From the NCBI RefSeq assembly GCF_014692525.1, contig NZ_JACNYL010000001.1, positions 62,001-126,000 on the forward strand: a DNA stretch of 64,000 nucleotides, written 5' to 3'. The stretch's first letter is position 1, and each line of letters opens with the position of its first letter. The stretch is from Sphingobacterium chuzhouense. Lineage in GTDB: Bacteria > Bacteroidota > Bacteroidia > Sphingobacteriales > Sphingobacteriaceae. Below are positions 8,041 through 16,380 of this stretch, in pieces. The notes below the pieces were generated by a model that was given only the letters and a program-made list of their open reading frames with translations, was not told where the DNA came from and made no database searches. Position numbers and translations under genes: made by a program.

Positions 8041-8655
8041 CTAAAGTGTGCCATTTTTGGGAACACTTTTTGGCTTTTCGTGAACTCTTTTTGAGCATAC
8101 TATATCCCTGTTTTGCCAAACGGTGGTACGTTTTGCTGATATGGGAACACAAATCGCGAAATAGGGGGCACGTTTTACCAATAGGGGTCACAGGCAGCAA
8201 AATACCGTTCACTTGTTCTAAAGGTGTGATCACTTCTTCCTAAATGAGGATCACGTTTTAACCATAAGGGATCCCAAGTAGCAAAACGCCGTTCACTTGT
8301 CACAAAAGCGTCATCACTTTTTCCTAAAAGGGGATCACGTTTTAACCATAAGGGAACACATTCTGCAAAAAAGGGAACACATTTTCCCAAAATGTAATCA
8401 CATCTTCTGAAAAAGGCAACACGTTTTACCCATAAGGGATCACGAAAAGATAAAAGGGGAACACCTATTTGTGTGTTGTAACACCTATTTAGCAAAAGGG
8501 TAACACACCTTCTGAAAGAGGCAACACATCTTTCCAATAAAGGATCACGTTTTTCAATAAGGGATCACAAGTTCGAAATAGGTGACGCCCTATATTCAAC
8601 TTGTGATCCCATTTTCTGGAAAAGGGTTCACAGAACGCTAAAAACCGTTCCCATA
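8041..8655. repeat. Degenerate tandem array of about 28 units, 21-bp period
   Basis: A core GGGATCAC or GGGAACAC (variants GGCAACAC, GTAATCAC, CCGTTCAC) recurs every 20-22 bases, usually followed by G/A-TTTT and A/T-rich filler such as AACCATAA. The cores cover 8041-8655 without interruption or unique spacers. Two stretches beginning near 8196 and 8280 match each other with an offset of exactly 84 bp (four units), a second-order duplication. Because 21 is divisible by three, one minus-strand frame stays open from about 8564 to 8175. It reads as heptapeptides of the type RDPLWLK / CVPFFAE / SERRFAT, and continues as NVPPISR / NVPPFGK after an internal stop. I saw no ATG start for it. Coding, protein-binding and neutral minisatellite explanations are all open. 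Confidence 0.8.
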
Positions 8656-8663
8656 TTTGGGGG

Positions 8664-9338
8664 TTATCGGCGGGAACTGTTACGAGTTTCCGAACTACTT
8701 GTCACAGCCCTTTTAGCAGATTCGAAGATTTCCCTCACCTCGCTATCAACGGTATACACGACCCATCCGTTATATTTCTTGCGCTTGCCTTTCAAGTAAT
8801 CGAAATAAGATTTGGTGAGATCGACATTGAACATCTCGACAGAATTGTGCTGATCGAAGTTAATATTCTCGTTGAGCATCGCGTTGGTCGCTTCCAAATA
8901 CATTTGCAGGTTATTTCGGCGTTTATCGCTGCCGTAGATATTGTAAATCGACATATCTACCGTGTCGACATTAATATTTACAGATACCGTAAAATACATA
9001 GAGAAGTCAGATTTACTGACCCCCAATTTAAAATTGTATTTCCTAACCGACTTGCCAACCAATGTTCCGGTTTCCCGATCGTCGATCTGAATCACATTTT
9101 GTATGTCTGGAAAATTGTCTACAAACCACCGTTTTAAAGCAATGTAAGCTTTGTCCTTATCTCCTTGATATGTTATAACTTCACGGTATACGACTTTTCC
9201 ATCTTTTAATGGGATGTAGGAGGCTACGCTGTCTATCTGGTGATAACTTGGCTTATACACTTTATCGAAAATACCCGCGTCCTGAGAAAAAGACCATAGA
9301 GGCAACAACCAGAGTAATAGAGAATATACGAATTTCAT
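8664..9338 (-). CDS. Secreted DUF4468 protein
   Basis: 224 residues from the ATG at 9338, chosen because it begins directly with a signal peptide (MKFVYSLLLWLLPLWSFSQ). The frame is open further upstream to 9401, but that adds a non-signal extension. The body has the two-part DUF4468 pattern: a strand-rich half containing GKVVYREVITYQGDKDKAYIALKRW and a second half around 100-150 with YFTVSVNINV. The C-terminus is Ser/Arg-rich. DUF4468 proteins are Bacteroidota envelope proteins of unknown function. The gene has its own surroundings: repeats on one side and a terminator for the lipoprotein gene on the other. Confidence 0.8.
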   Translation of the reverse strand: MKFVYSLLLWLLPLWSFSQDAGIFDKVYKPSYHQIDSVASYIPLKDGKVVYREVITYQGDKDKAYIALKRWFVDNFPDIQNVIQIDDRETGTLVGKSVRKYNFKLGVSKSDFSMYFTVSVNINVDTVDMSIYNIYGSDKRRNNLQMYLEATNAMLNENINFDQHNSVEMFNVDLTKSYFDYLKGKRKKYNGWVVYTVDSEVREIFESAKRAVTSSSETRNSSRR

Positions 9339-9483
9339 TTTTTTACATATTTTGGAATAAACTAGGCGATTTTTATCGACAGTAAAATAAGAGAAACACA
9401 TTACCTGTAAATCAAAAAATCATTAATTTAATAATTCGTAAAACATTACGCTTACAGTTTTGGTCTTAATCGACTGTTGCAAT

Positions 9484-9517
9484 AAAAAACCGGCTCCTTT
9501 ATAAGAAACCGGTCTTT
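9484..9517 (-). terminator. Terminator of the beta-helix lipoprotein gene
   Basis: Read on the minus strand: stem ACCGG/CCGGT around an A/T-rich loop with inner CTT/AAG pairing, followed by a run of six T (plus-strand A-run 9484-9489). It lies about 50 bases after the stop of the leftward lipoprotein gene. Confidence 0.6.
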
Positions 9518-9567
9518 GAGAGGTATTATAGTTTTATTGTTCTGAAGCGTATCTGCTTTCTTCTTGC

Positions 9568-10764
9568 TTAGAAACCAATAGTCCAACCTTGTGCCCATGT
9601 TGGTTGGTCCACACCATTTCCAGCACCGGTAGCGTCATTATTCTCCGTAAACATACTGTTGATATCTACACTACCACCTGCAGTATTTGTACCTTTTGCT
9701 TTTGTAGGCACGTTGATAAAACGCACATTCGTTGCTTTCAACTGACCGGCAGTGATAAATGCCAAACTTTCATCGTGCTGAATATCAAAACCAGTAGCCC
9801 AGTTGCTTAAAACCACGTTATCAAAGTTACCATTCGTACCCACACGCATCTTGATCGCTTGCGGTTCTGAACCACCAGCACCGGCACCAACTAACGTCAA
9901 GTTTTTGATAGTTGGGTTAGAGATAGGAGTTCTCGTGTGCGTATTTGAGTTATTATCAGCCTCGATACCTCTATTACCGTTGTTCGTTCTTTTACCGTAC
10001 CAGTTTTCACCTGTACCGCTCCAGCCCTCTGTCCAGTCAAAGATATCGTCTCCAACTGATGAATGTGTATTGATTGCCACCAAGAATTTTGCATTTACCG
10101 TTCCACCGAACCACTCGAAAGCATCATCAGAGCCTTCATAAGATTGGACGTACTCAATAGTCGTTCCACTTCCAACACCGAACAAAGAAAGTCCGTTAAA
10201 TTCTTTCTCGCTATTGTATGAATAGCCCGAATACTCAATTCTCAAATATCTAAGGGATCCCGAGTTATCACTAGCATCGGTACCGCCGTATGCCAAATCA
10301 GATACTTCAGCTGATGCAGTTGCCCCTACGTTAATCGGAGCCCGTCCACAGATTACCAGACCACCCCACGCACCTGGAGTTTTTGTTGTTGAAGTCATAA
10401 CAACAGGACTCTGTTGTGTACCCTCTACATTAATTTTTCCACCTTGTGCTACCGCTATATAGCGAATTTCCTTACGGTCACTAGCAGGATCAAGATTAGT
10501 CGCTTCAATTGTTACTCCTGGCTTAATTGTTAACGTAGCTCCATCCTTCACAACAATTTTCCCCGTGAGTTTATATGTACCTGAAGCTAAAATAACTTCG
10601 CCATCCGTGATTTCACCTTGAAAATCATCGCGCACTAACTCAAATGAAGAGTCTCCATCTGGTTCTGGATTATCGTCATCACTACATGAAGTGAATGCTA
10701 ATGCAGTAGACAAAAGTCCTAAACAGAACATCTTAGCCAATTGAATAGTAGATTTTTTCATCAT
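9568..10764 (-). CDS. Lipoprotein with predicted right-handed beta-helix
   Basis: 398 residues. A lipoprotein signal ends in AFTSC near residue 27, followed by an Asp-rich tether (SDDDNPEPDGD). The rest is Gly/Asn/Thr-rich with rung-like repeats (for example GTYKLTGKIVVKDGATLTIKPGVTIEA, IRYIAVAQGGKINVEG) typical of parallel beta-helix proteins that display surfaces outside the cell. I know no catalytic signature here, and no enzyme function should be assigned. It follows the TonB-dependent receptor gene by 89 bases and has its own terminator. A surface partner of that receptor is therefore the natural inference. Relatives are sometimes named multidrug transporter in databases, which the sequence does not support. 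Confidence 0.75.
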   Translation of the reverse strand: MMKKSTIQLAKMFCLGLLSTALAFTSCSDDDNPEPDGDSSFELVRDDFQGEITDGEVILASGTYKLTGKIVVKDGATLTIKPGVTIEATNLDPASDRKEIRYIAVAQGGKINVEGTQQSPVVMTSTTKTPGAWGGLVICGRAPINVGATASAEVSDLAYGGTDASDNSGSLRYLRIEYSGYSYNSEKEFNGLSLFGVGSGTTIEYVQSYEGSDDAFEWFGGTVNAKFLVAINTHSSVGDDIFDWTEGWSGTGENWYGKRTNNGNRGIEADNNSNTHTRTPISNPTIKNLTLVGAGAGGSEPQAIKMRVGTNGNFDNVVLSNWATGFDIQHDESLAFITAGQLKATNVRFINVPTKAKGTNTAGGSVDINSMFTENNDATGAGNGVDQPTWAQGWTIGF

Positions 10765-10815
10765 CTCTCTAATTATTAAAATTTAGTAATACAAATATCT
10801 ATCGTTTAAATTTCT

Positions 10816-10839
10816 ATTACATTAATGTAATATTACATT
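10816..10839. promoter_or_regulatory. Triple alternating 8-mer palindrome between receptor and lipoprotein genes
   Basis: ATTACATT (10816-10823), AATGTAAT (10824-10831) and ATTACATT (10832-10839) lie back to back, forming two overlapping perfect 16-bp palindromes. They sit about 50 bp upstream of the lipoprotein start and just after the receptor stop. Could be an operator, or an mRNA hairpin that sets the receptor/lipoprotein ratio. Confidence 0.5.
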
Positions 10840-10853
10840 TTTGTTAAGTTGTA

Positions 10854-13595
10854 TTATAATATGTATTTTACACCTAACGAAAAGCGAACACCTCTTTTGT
10901 AAGAAAGTACCGTAAGCGGTCCGTTAGCGCTTTCCTGAAACCTTTCGTAGGTTGGATCCAATAGATTTCTAGCTCCTAAATCGACACCAAAATGTCGATT
11001 GATTTTATACTTCAATATGAAATCCAATGTTCCTACGCCTTTATCAAGCTGATTGCCTCTTCCTTGTGACCCTAAAGAATACAGCCGATCGGAGAAGTGA
11101 TTATACAAAACCGTCGCCATAATATCCGATTCGTTATTCCATTTTTTGATATAAGAAAGATCGGCGTTCATCAGAAAATCCGAAGCACCTGTAAAACTTG
11201 CCTGATCATGTGTTAAACTAACATTATAAGCCGATCCATTCTCTTTTCTTACTTTGTCGGCATCTAATTCCTGATCGGTTTTCATATAAGCCGCGTTTCC
11301 CCCTACCGACAGTTTGCTATCGCCATTATCAAAAGAGAACAAGTCTTTCTTCACTTCTATTTCCACACCGTAAACAGTTCCGTAATCGCCTGTATTTAGA
11401 TAAGAAACATCATTGCTTGATGAAGCTAAAGTTACTTGGTTCATCGGATCTTTGATATACTTCCCGAAAGCGGTGACTGATAGTAGCTCCGACGAACGCG
11501 GAAACATTTCCCACTTAATGTCCAGGTTATAATCTTCCGACGCGTACAGATCCGGATTCCCTATACGGGTCTCTGTTACATCCATATATTCGAAACGGGC
11601 ACGTTCTTTAAATTGAGGCATGGTGTAGGTTTTACTTGCACCGAAACGTAGGTTTTGCTTTTCATCCAACTCATACTTTAAGATTATATTAGGCAGAAAG
11701 CTGTTACGCTTGAACGTATTCGGCGTTCCACTATCTGCTAAGACAGTAGAATAATGGATCGATTGCATAATATTCTCATAGCGCAACCCCAGCATTCCCG
11801 TCAATTTATCCGTCAGCTTATATTCTCCATTCGCGAAAACAGCATGGATATTTTGCTTTCCTTCATAAGTTTGTGGAAGGGTACTCCTAAAGCCATGTAT
11901 TTCAAAAAGATCTGGATGAAAATTATAGGGGTTGAAAAACGCATCGAGATTATTTGGATTGATTTCCCACTGCCGTCCCGGTTCTTTAATATTAAAGTTA
12001 AACTGAATATCCTCGAAATCCCGATCTTTTATTTTACCATTATAGCCCAGCGATATCCGACCTTGATTGTCATCTCCTAGTTTATAATGTGCCGCAACGT
12101 TAAATGCAACTTCGTTTTCGGTCAGATCTTGAAAATAATGGTGATTATCGGCTTGCTGATTCTGCGCTAGTACCCGATATTCTAACTGATCATCAATACG
12201 CGTAATATTTTGTGTACGATCGGGCATTCTACTGACCACATTATTGTAGGATATCCCCCAGTCTACATCTATTTTCTCCGTTAATACGTGGTTACCTAGA
12301 AGCTGATTAACGAATAATTTAGTTTGTCGAAAGGTGTTACGTTGCACCATTCCACTCCCGTTTTCCGCCATATCCCGAATAAAGCCGTAATAATGATCAG
12401 CAGATTGATCGGATGAATTGACAAACAAGAAGTTGTAGGAAAATCGATGACTTGGATTCAGTACATATTCTGCATTGAACATTCCCGTGGAGTTCGTAGT
12501 GTATTCATAGCGTATCTGATCAAAATCTTTCAGCTGCTCTCCTCCCGAGCTCAATTGTCTATTTACACCCTCTCTATAATTATAATCACCGGTAAAATTT
12601 GCTACCGCAAACAGGTTCAGACGACTTCCATCAAAAAAACTAAAGGACTTCCCGCCTCGTAAACCAATATTCCCAAAAAGTGGCGTTTGCTTTTTCGGAT
12701 TCAAACTATTCTGGAAATTATACCCACCCAATGGATCGTTTGGAACACCGTAATTCACAAACCCACTGCGTGTCGGTCCTTGCTGCAGATAAAAATTATC
12801 CCATTGGCCGAGGACATTGGTATTCATATTGCTCCCCAGAGTCACTTCCAACATCCCGTCGCCAGAATATCTTTTTGATGCGATGTCCACATTTCCTCCG
12901 GCAAAATCGCCAGACATATAATTACTATATACTTTATCTACCGCTACATACTCTACAATATCTGTTGTAAAGAGATCCAAATCAATATTCTTTCGTTCGG
13001 GGTCATTCGATGGAATCGGTAAACCATTAAGCGAAGTCGTATTGTACCGATCGCCCAATCCACGCACATATACCTGGCTGGTGCCTTCTATTCTCGAAAC
13101 CCCGCTCATTTTCGCTAAAGCTGAGGCGGCATCACCAACACCTTTCCTCGACAACTCCTGTGCACCAATCTTCTCGACCATCAAATTGGATGCTTTACGC
13201 TCTGCAAGCAACGCAGCTTCACTGATATGTTCCCGTCGCCTCGTAATAACTACCTCCTCCAAAGTTGAGTTGGCATTGACTAATACGACCGGTACAAACT
13301 CCCACTCTTTCTGTTCGAGGCTGAATGCCGTAGAGTCTGTGTTATATCCTACAAACGTACTCACAAGAGTGTATTCTCCTTGTTTCTCCGGCAAAGTAAT
13401 AGAGAATTCCCCAGCGTTGTCAGTGGATGTAGCATACTGGGTGTTGGCGATTTTGATACTAACTCCGGAAATGGGTTGGTAGGTTTCGATATCCAAAACT
13501 TTACCTTTTACCCCAAATTGTTGTGCTTTAGCGCTCACAACTTGTATCGCAACCAACGCAACAACTAAAGCAACGTAATAACTAAACTTAATCAT
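10854..13595 (-). CDS. TonB-dependent outer-membrane receptor
   Basis: 913 residues. Signal peptide to about residue 25 (SAKAQ), then a carboxypeptidase-regulatory-like beta-sandwich (about 28-115) typical of Bacteroidota receptors. A plug domain follows with VYVRGLGDRYNTTSLNG and a 22-strand barrel ending in a terminal aromatic/hydrophobic strand (FSLGVKYIL). No SusD-type gene follows. The partner is a beta-helix lipoprotein instead, so it is not a classical Sus system. Upstream of the start lies a three-copy AATATTATG operator, which suggests tight regulation, possibly by a Fur/Zur-like protein. The substrate is unknown. Zinc or another metal complex is my guess from the neighbouring His-rich transporter. 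Confidence 0.9.
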   Translation of the reverse strand: MIKFSYYVALVVALVAIQVVSAKAQQFGVKGKVLDIETYQPISGVSIKIANTQYATSTDNAGEFSITLPEKQGEYTLVSTFVGYNTDSTAFSLEQKEWEFVPVVLVNANSTLEEVVITRRREHISEAALLAERKASNLMVEKIGAQELSRKGVGDAASALAKMSGVSRIEGTSQVYVRGLGDRYNTTSLNGLPIPSNDPERKNIDLDLFTTDIVEYVAVDKVYSNYMSGDFAGGNVDIASKRYSGDGMLEVTLGSNMNTNVLGQWDNFYLQQGPTRSGFVNYGVPNDPLGGYNFQNSLNPKKQTPLFGNIGLRGGKSFSFFDGSRLNLFAVANFTGDYNYREGVNRQLSSGGEQLKDFDQIRYEYTTNSTGMFNAEYVLNPSHRFSYNFLFVNSSDQSADHYYGFIRDMAENGSGMVQRNTFRQTKLFVNQLLGNHVLTEKIDVDWGISYNNVVSRMPDRTQNITRIDDQLEYRVLAQNQQADNHHYFQDLTENEVAFNVAAHYKLGDDNQGRISLGYNGKIKDRDFEDIQFNFNIKEPGRQWEINPNNLDAFFNPYNFHPDLFEIHGFRSTLPQTYEGKQNIHAVFANGEYKLTDKLTGMLGLRYENIMQSIHYSTVLADSGTPNTFKRNSFLPNIILKYELDEKQNLRFGASKTYTMPQFKERARFEYMDVTETRIGNPDLYASEDYNLDIKWEMFPRSSELLSVTAFGKYIKDPMNQVTLASSSNDVSYLNTGDYGTVYGVEIEVKKDLFSFDNGDSKLSVGGNAAYMKTDQELDADKVRKENGSAYNVSLTHDQASFTGASDFLMNADLSYIKKWNNESDIMATVLYNHFSDRLYSLGSQGRGNQLDKGVGTLDFILKYKINRHFGVDLGARNLLDPTYERFQESANGPLTVLSYKRGVRFSLGVKYIL

Positions 13596-13603
13596 GGTGT
13601 GTT

Positions 13604-13636
13604 AATATTATGTTGCAATATTATGAGCATAATATT
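13604..13636. promoter_or_regulatory. Operator-like cluster: three AATATTATG copies
   Basis: AATATTATG at 13604-13612 and 13617-13625 (direct, 13 bp apart) and the inverted copy CATAATATT at 13628-13636. The last two form a perfect 9-bp palindrome with a 2-bp spacer. The cluster begins 9 bp upstream of the receptor start and lies in the gap shared with the divergent ABC transporter genes. AT-rich 9-2-9 palindromes resemble Fur-superfamily boxes in architecture. The identity of the regulator is inference. Confidence 0.55.
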
Positions 13637-13802
13637 AGCTGACCGTTAACAATAGATTATTAAAACGTCACTTGTTTGTTAATAAATTATGAACCGCTAT
13701 TCGTATGGATTGTATTTTTTTCGTTAAATCCCAGCCTTCGCCATTTGAATATTCGGAGTTGTCTATAATAGTTAGTAATTTGGCAGCTTAAAACAACAGA
13801 CT

Positions 13803-14441
13803 ATGGTAGATACGGTATTATCGTCCGTCCAGTTAAGTTACCAATACCCACAAGGCACCAAGCTGGAATTTCCGGATATCCATATAGCAAAAAACCAACA
13901 TAGCTTGCTCTTAGGGGACTCAGGAACAGGTAAGACCACGCTTTTGCATTTACTGAGCGGCCTGTCTAAACCTACTACCGGGGAGGTTCACCTCATGAAC
14001 CAGTCATTATACGCAATGAACGGAACTACGCTGGATGCCTTTCGAGCGAAGAATCTTGGCTTTATATTTCAAGAAGCACATCTTTTGCGAAACCTCACCG
14101 TAACAGAAAATATCAAGTTGGCACAGAGCCTAGCTAAAAATCCAGTAGACGAACAAGCTGTTGTCGAAATATTGGATTATTTGCAATTAAAAGATAAAGC
14201 CCATGTATTGCCGAGCCAATTGAGCCGGGGACAAAAGCAACGTGTCGCTATCGCCAGAGCGGTCATTAATCGTCCCGGTCTATTGTTAGCAGATGAGCCT
14301 ACGGCATCGTTAGATGATAAGAACACGGATCTGGTATTACAACTGCTTTTCGGCATCGCTAACAATTACGGTTCTACCCTGCTCATCGCCACGCACGATA
14401 AGCGTATAAAAGATCAATTCACGAACTCCTATCAACTGTAG
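13803..14441 (+). CDS. ABC transporter ATP-binding subunit (MacB/LolD-type)
   Basis: 212 residues containing all nucleotide-binding motifs: Walker A GDSGTGKT (38-45), Q-loop within FIFQEAHLL, ABC signature LSRGQ (140-144), Walker B LLLADEP (160-166) and the switch His in ATHDKR. The size and the LLLADEPTASLD wording are those of ATPases that drive FtsX-like permeases rather than classical importers. It is separated by 2 bases from the permease gene, so the two form one complex. Such complexes move substances in or across the envelope by mechanotransmission. The Vibrio zinc-regulated zrg system is a possible parallel. Confidence 0.9.
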   Translation: MVDTVLSSVQLSYQYPQGTKLEFPDIHIAKNQHSLLLGDSGTGKTTLLHLLSGLSKPTTGEVHLMNQSLYAMNGTTLDAFRAKNLGFIFQEAHLLRNLTVTENIKLAQSLAKNPVDEQAVVEILDYLQLKDKAHVLPSQLSRGQKQRVAIARAVINRPGLLLADEPTASLDDKNTDLVLQLLFGIANNYGSTLLIATHDKRIKDQFTNSYQL

Positions 14442-14443
14442 CC

Positions 14444-15862
14444 ATGAATAATTTGCAACTCGTCTGGAAAAATATTACCCAACAGCTGGGTTCTACCCTA
14501 CTCAGTATATTACTCACCGCCTTCGGTGTAGCCATATTATGTGTCATTTACATTACCGGCGATACCTTTGAGAAACAACTGACAAGCAATACAAAAAATA
14601 TAGATCTAGTCGTTGGAGCAAAAGGAAGCCCACTACAGCTCATTCTGAGTTCACTTTACCATGTAGACAACCCTACCGGAAATATTGCTTTGGCACAAGC
14701 TAGGCAACTCGGCGAAAACCCTTTTATCGAAATGGCCGTTCCCATCTCGCTAGGGGATAACTTCAAAGGACATCGCGTTATTGGTACAGAACCATCCTAT
14801 CTGGAGTTATATGACTTATCCATACAAAATGGTGAATTATGGAAAACTTCTTTTGAAGCTGTAATAGGAAGCGAGGTAGCACGTAAAAGAGGTTTGGGGA
14901 TAGGAGATGAATTTTTCACCGCACACGGTCTTTCGGAAGATGGACATGTACACGATGATCATCCATTTAAAATAGTTGGTATTCTGGAAAAATCAGGGTC
15001 TATTGTGGACAATCTTATCCTATGTAATCTGGAAAGTGTATGGGATGTCCATGGACTCCACCATGGTGACCATGACCACAGCCACGATCATGATCACGAA
15101 CATGAACATGGGGAACAGCATGCCCACGAGCACAGTCACGAAGACGGACACCAACATGATCACGACCACGATCACCATGCACATAAGCACGAACATGAGG
15201 AACACCATGCACATGAACATAAGCATGACGCTGAGGTAACCAACCCTGAAGAACTGGTTTCTGAAAAACCGAATGATATGTTTGTCAAAAGTATTGGAGC
15301 AGACATGTTAGAAGATCGTGGAGAGGAAGTGACCGCGTTGCTAATCAAATATAGTTCTCCGGCCGCATTAGGCGTAATCCCACGGTTAGTAAACGAATCG
15401 ACAGATATGCAAGCCGCTTCTCCTGCAATCGAAAGTACACGACTGTTCTCGTTATTAGGTGTAGGGCTGGATTCACTTGCTATATTGGCTTATATTATCA
15501 TGCTCATCGCGGGCTTAAGCGTATTCATTAGTCTTTATAACGCGTTGAAAGATCGAAAATACGATCTTGCTATCATGCGCTCGATGGGTGCATCCCAAAC
15601 TAAACTTTTCGGTCTGGTATTAGTCGAAGGATTAGTGATTACATTGATAGGCGGTATAGTAGGATTATTACTTGGGCACGGGGCATTATATCTAATCGGT
15701 CAGCAAACCACGGAAAGTGCTGATTTTATAGAGGCATTTAACATTCGCGGACAAGAGCTGGTTTTAATCCTTGCTGCATGTCTATTGGGCATCTTAGCAG
15801 CGATCATTCCAGCTATTAAAGCCTACAAAACATCCATTTCAACAATTTTAGCAGATAGGTAA
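14444..15862 (+). CDS. FtsX-like ABC permease with long histidine-rich periplasmic loop
   Basis: 472 residues, longer than the usual 400. One N-terminal membrane helix (about 15-40) is followed by a MacB-type periplasmic domain and three C-terminal helices (about 350-375, 395-425, 440-465). Inside the periplasmic domain, residues 203-262 are almost entirely His alternating with Asp, Glu and Ala, a strong metal-binding loop. A smaller HVHDDH cluster lies at 168-173. The gene is coupled to the ATPase gene and followed by a DUF3299-like gene. A zinc or related metal function is likely, but whether it imports, exports or senses is not clear. Confidence 0.88.
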   Translation: MNNLQLVWKNITQQLGSTLLSILLTAFGVAILCVIYITGDTFEKQLTSNTKNIDLVVGAKGSPLQLILSSLYHVDNPTGNIALAQARQLGENPFIEMAVPISLGDNFKGHRVIGTEPSYLELYDLSIQNGELWKTSFEAVIGSEVARKRGLGIGDEFFTAHGLSEDGHVHDDHPFKIVGILEKSGSIVDNLILCNLESVWDVHGLHHGDHDHSHDHDHEHEHGEQHAHEHSHEDGHQHDHDHDHHAHKHEHEEHHAHEHKHDAEVTNPEELVSEKPNDMFVKSIGADMLEDRGEEVTALLIKYSSPAALGVIPRLVNESTDMQAASPAIESTRLFSLLGVGLDSLAILAYIIMLIAGLSVFISLYNALKDRKYDLAIMRSMGASQTKLFGLVLVEGLVITLIGGIVGLLLGHGALYLIGQQTTESADFIEAFNIRGQELVLILAACLLGILAAIIPAIKAYKTSISTILADR

Positions 15863-15892
15863 TTAGAAAGTTAGATTAGTTAGTTAGACACC

Positions 15893-16378
15893 ATGAAGAA
15901 GACCACGATATTAGCATGTATTATCACACTATTCACCTTCGGTATAGCGAAAGCTCAAATCGGGCAATTTCCAGAGATGAACGTGCCCGACCATACACCC
16001 ATGATGAACAGCACATGGGAAGCCATCGACAAAATGATGTATAAAGTAACCACGGAGAACAATAAAAAAGTATACACCCCTCATTATCCTCCTGCTCTAA
16101 AATCGTTAGAGAATAAAGTGGTGGAACTTCCCGGCTACCTTGTACCGCTAAACAGTGGCCGCAACCACCAGACATTTATGCTTTCGGTGCTTCCCGTCAT
16201 GCAGTGTGCTTTCTGCGGAAGCAACGGTATCCCACCCATGGTCGAAATCTTTATGAAGAGCGAATCTGTAAGATTTACGGAGGAACCTATTAAGATAAAA
16301 GGAAAAATGGTATTCAATCCGGAACCTCTAAAAGGGAATGCGGAGATTCAAATAGTAGATGCCGTGTTGATAAAGTAA
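15893..16378 (+). CDS. Periplasmic DUF3299-like protein
   Basis: 161 residues with a signal peptide ending in IAKAQ (about residue 22). The core has the DUF3299 pattern: a VVELPGYLVPL strand, FMLSVLPVMQCAFCG with a Cys pair and a conserved hydrophobic end (IQIVDAVLI). The family is exported and often encoded beside MacB/FtsX-type ABC genes, as here (30 bases after the permease). The CAFCG pair might bind metal or be redox active. Function is not known to me. The gene ends 2 bases before the convergent rsmE. Confidence 0.75.
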   Translation: MKKTTILACIITLFTFGIAKAQIGQFPEMNVPDHTPMMNSTWEAIDKMMYKVTTENNKKVYTPHYPPALKSLENKVVELPGYLVPLNSGRNHQTFMLSVLPVMQCAFCGSNGIPPMVEIFMKSESVRFTEEPIKIKGKMVFNPEPLKGNAEIQIVDAVLIK

Positions 16379-16380
16379 CA

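Larger units (their letters stand above)
7841..8663. other. Long gene-poor interval dominated by 21-bp repeats
   Basis: More than 800 bases without a convincing gene. The left part (7841-8040) has a minus-strand terminator-like hairpin and, on the minus strand, a short tail reading ILGLVIEEIEKLK followed by a stop at 7977-7979 that could be the end of a lost gene. From about 8041 on it is the degenerate 21-bp array described separately. Confidence 0.6.

Noticed and set aside
8006..8233. 75-codon minus-strand ORF in the repeat region
   Set aside because: Runs in a frame without the heptad pattern, no start signal, composition dictated by the repeats.
8041..8655. CRISPR array
   Set aside because: Units are contiguous at 21 bp with no unique spacers, and there are no cas genes.
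8041..8655. Plasmid-type iteron origin
   Set aside because: Period and phasing would fit iterons, but there is no rep gene and the context is chromosomal. Kept only as a binding-site hypothesis.
14976..15239. Met/Thr-rich ORF over the His-rich loop
   Set aside because: Frame shadow of the CAY/GAY-rich permease codons. Opposite-strand ORFs at 15015-15226 are also shadows.
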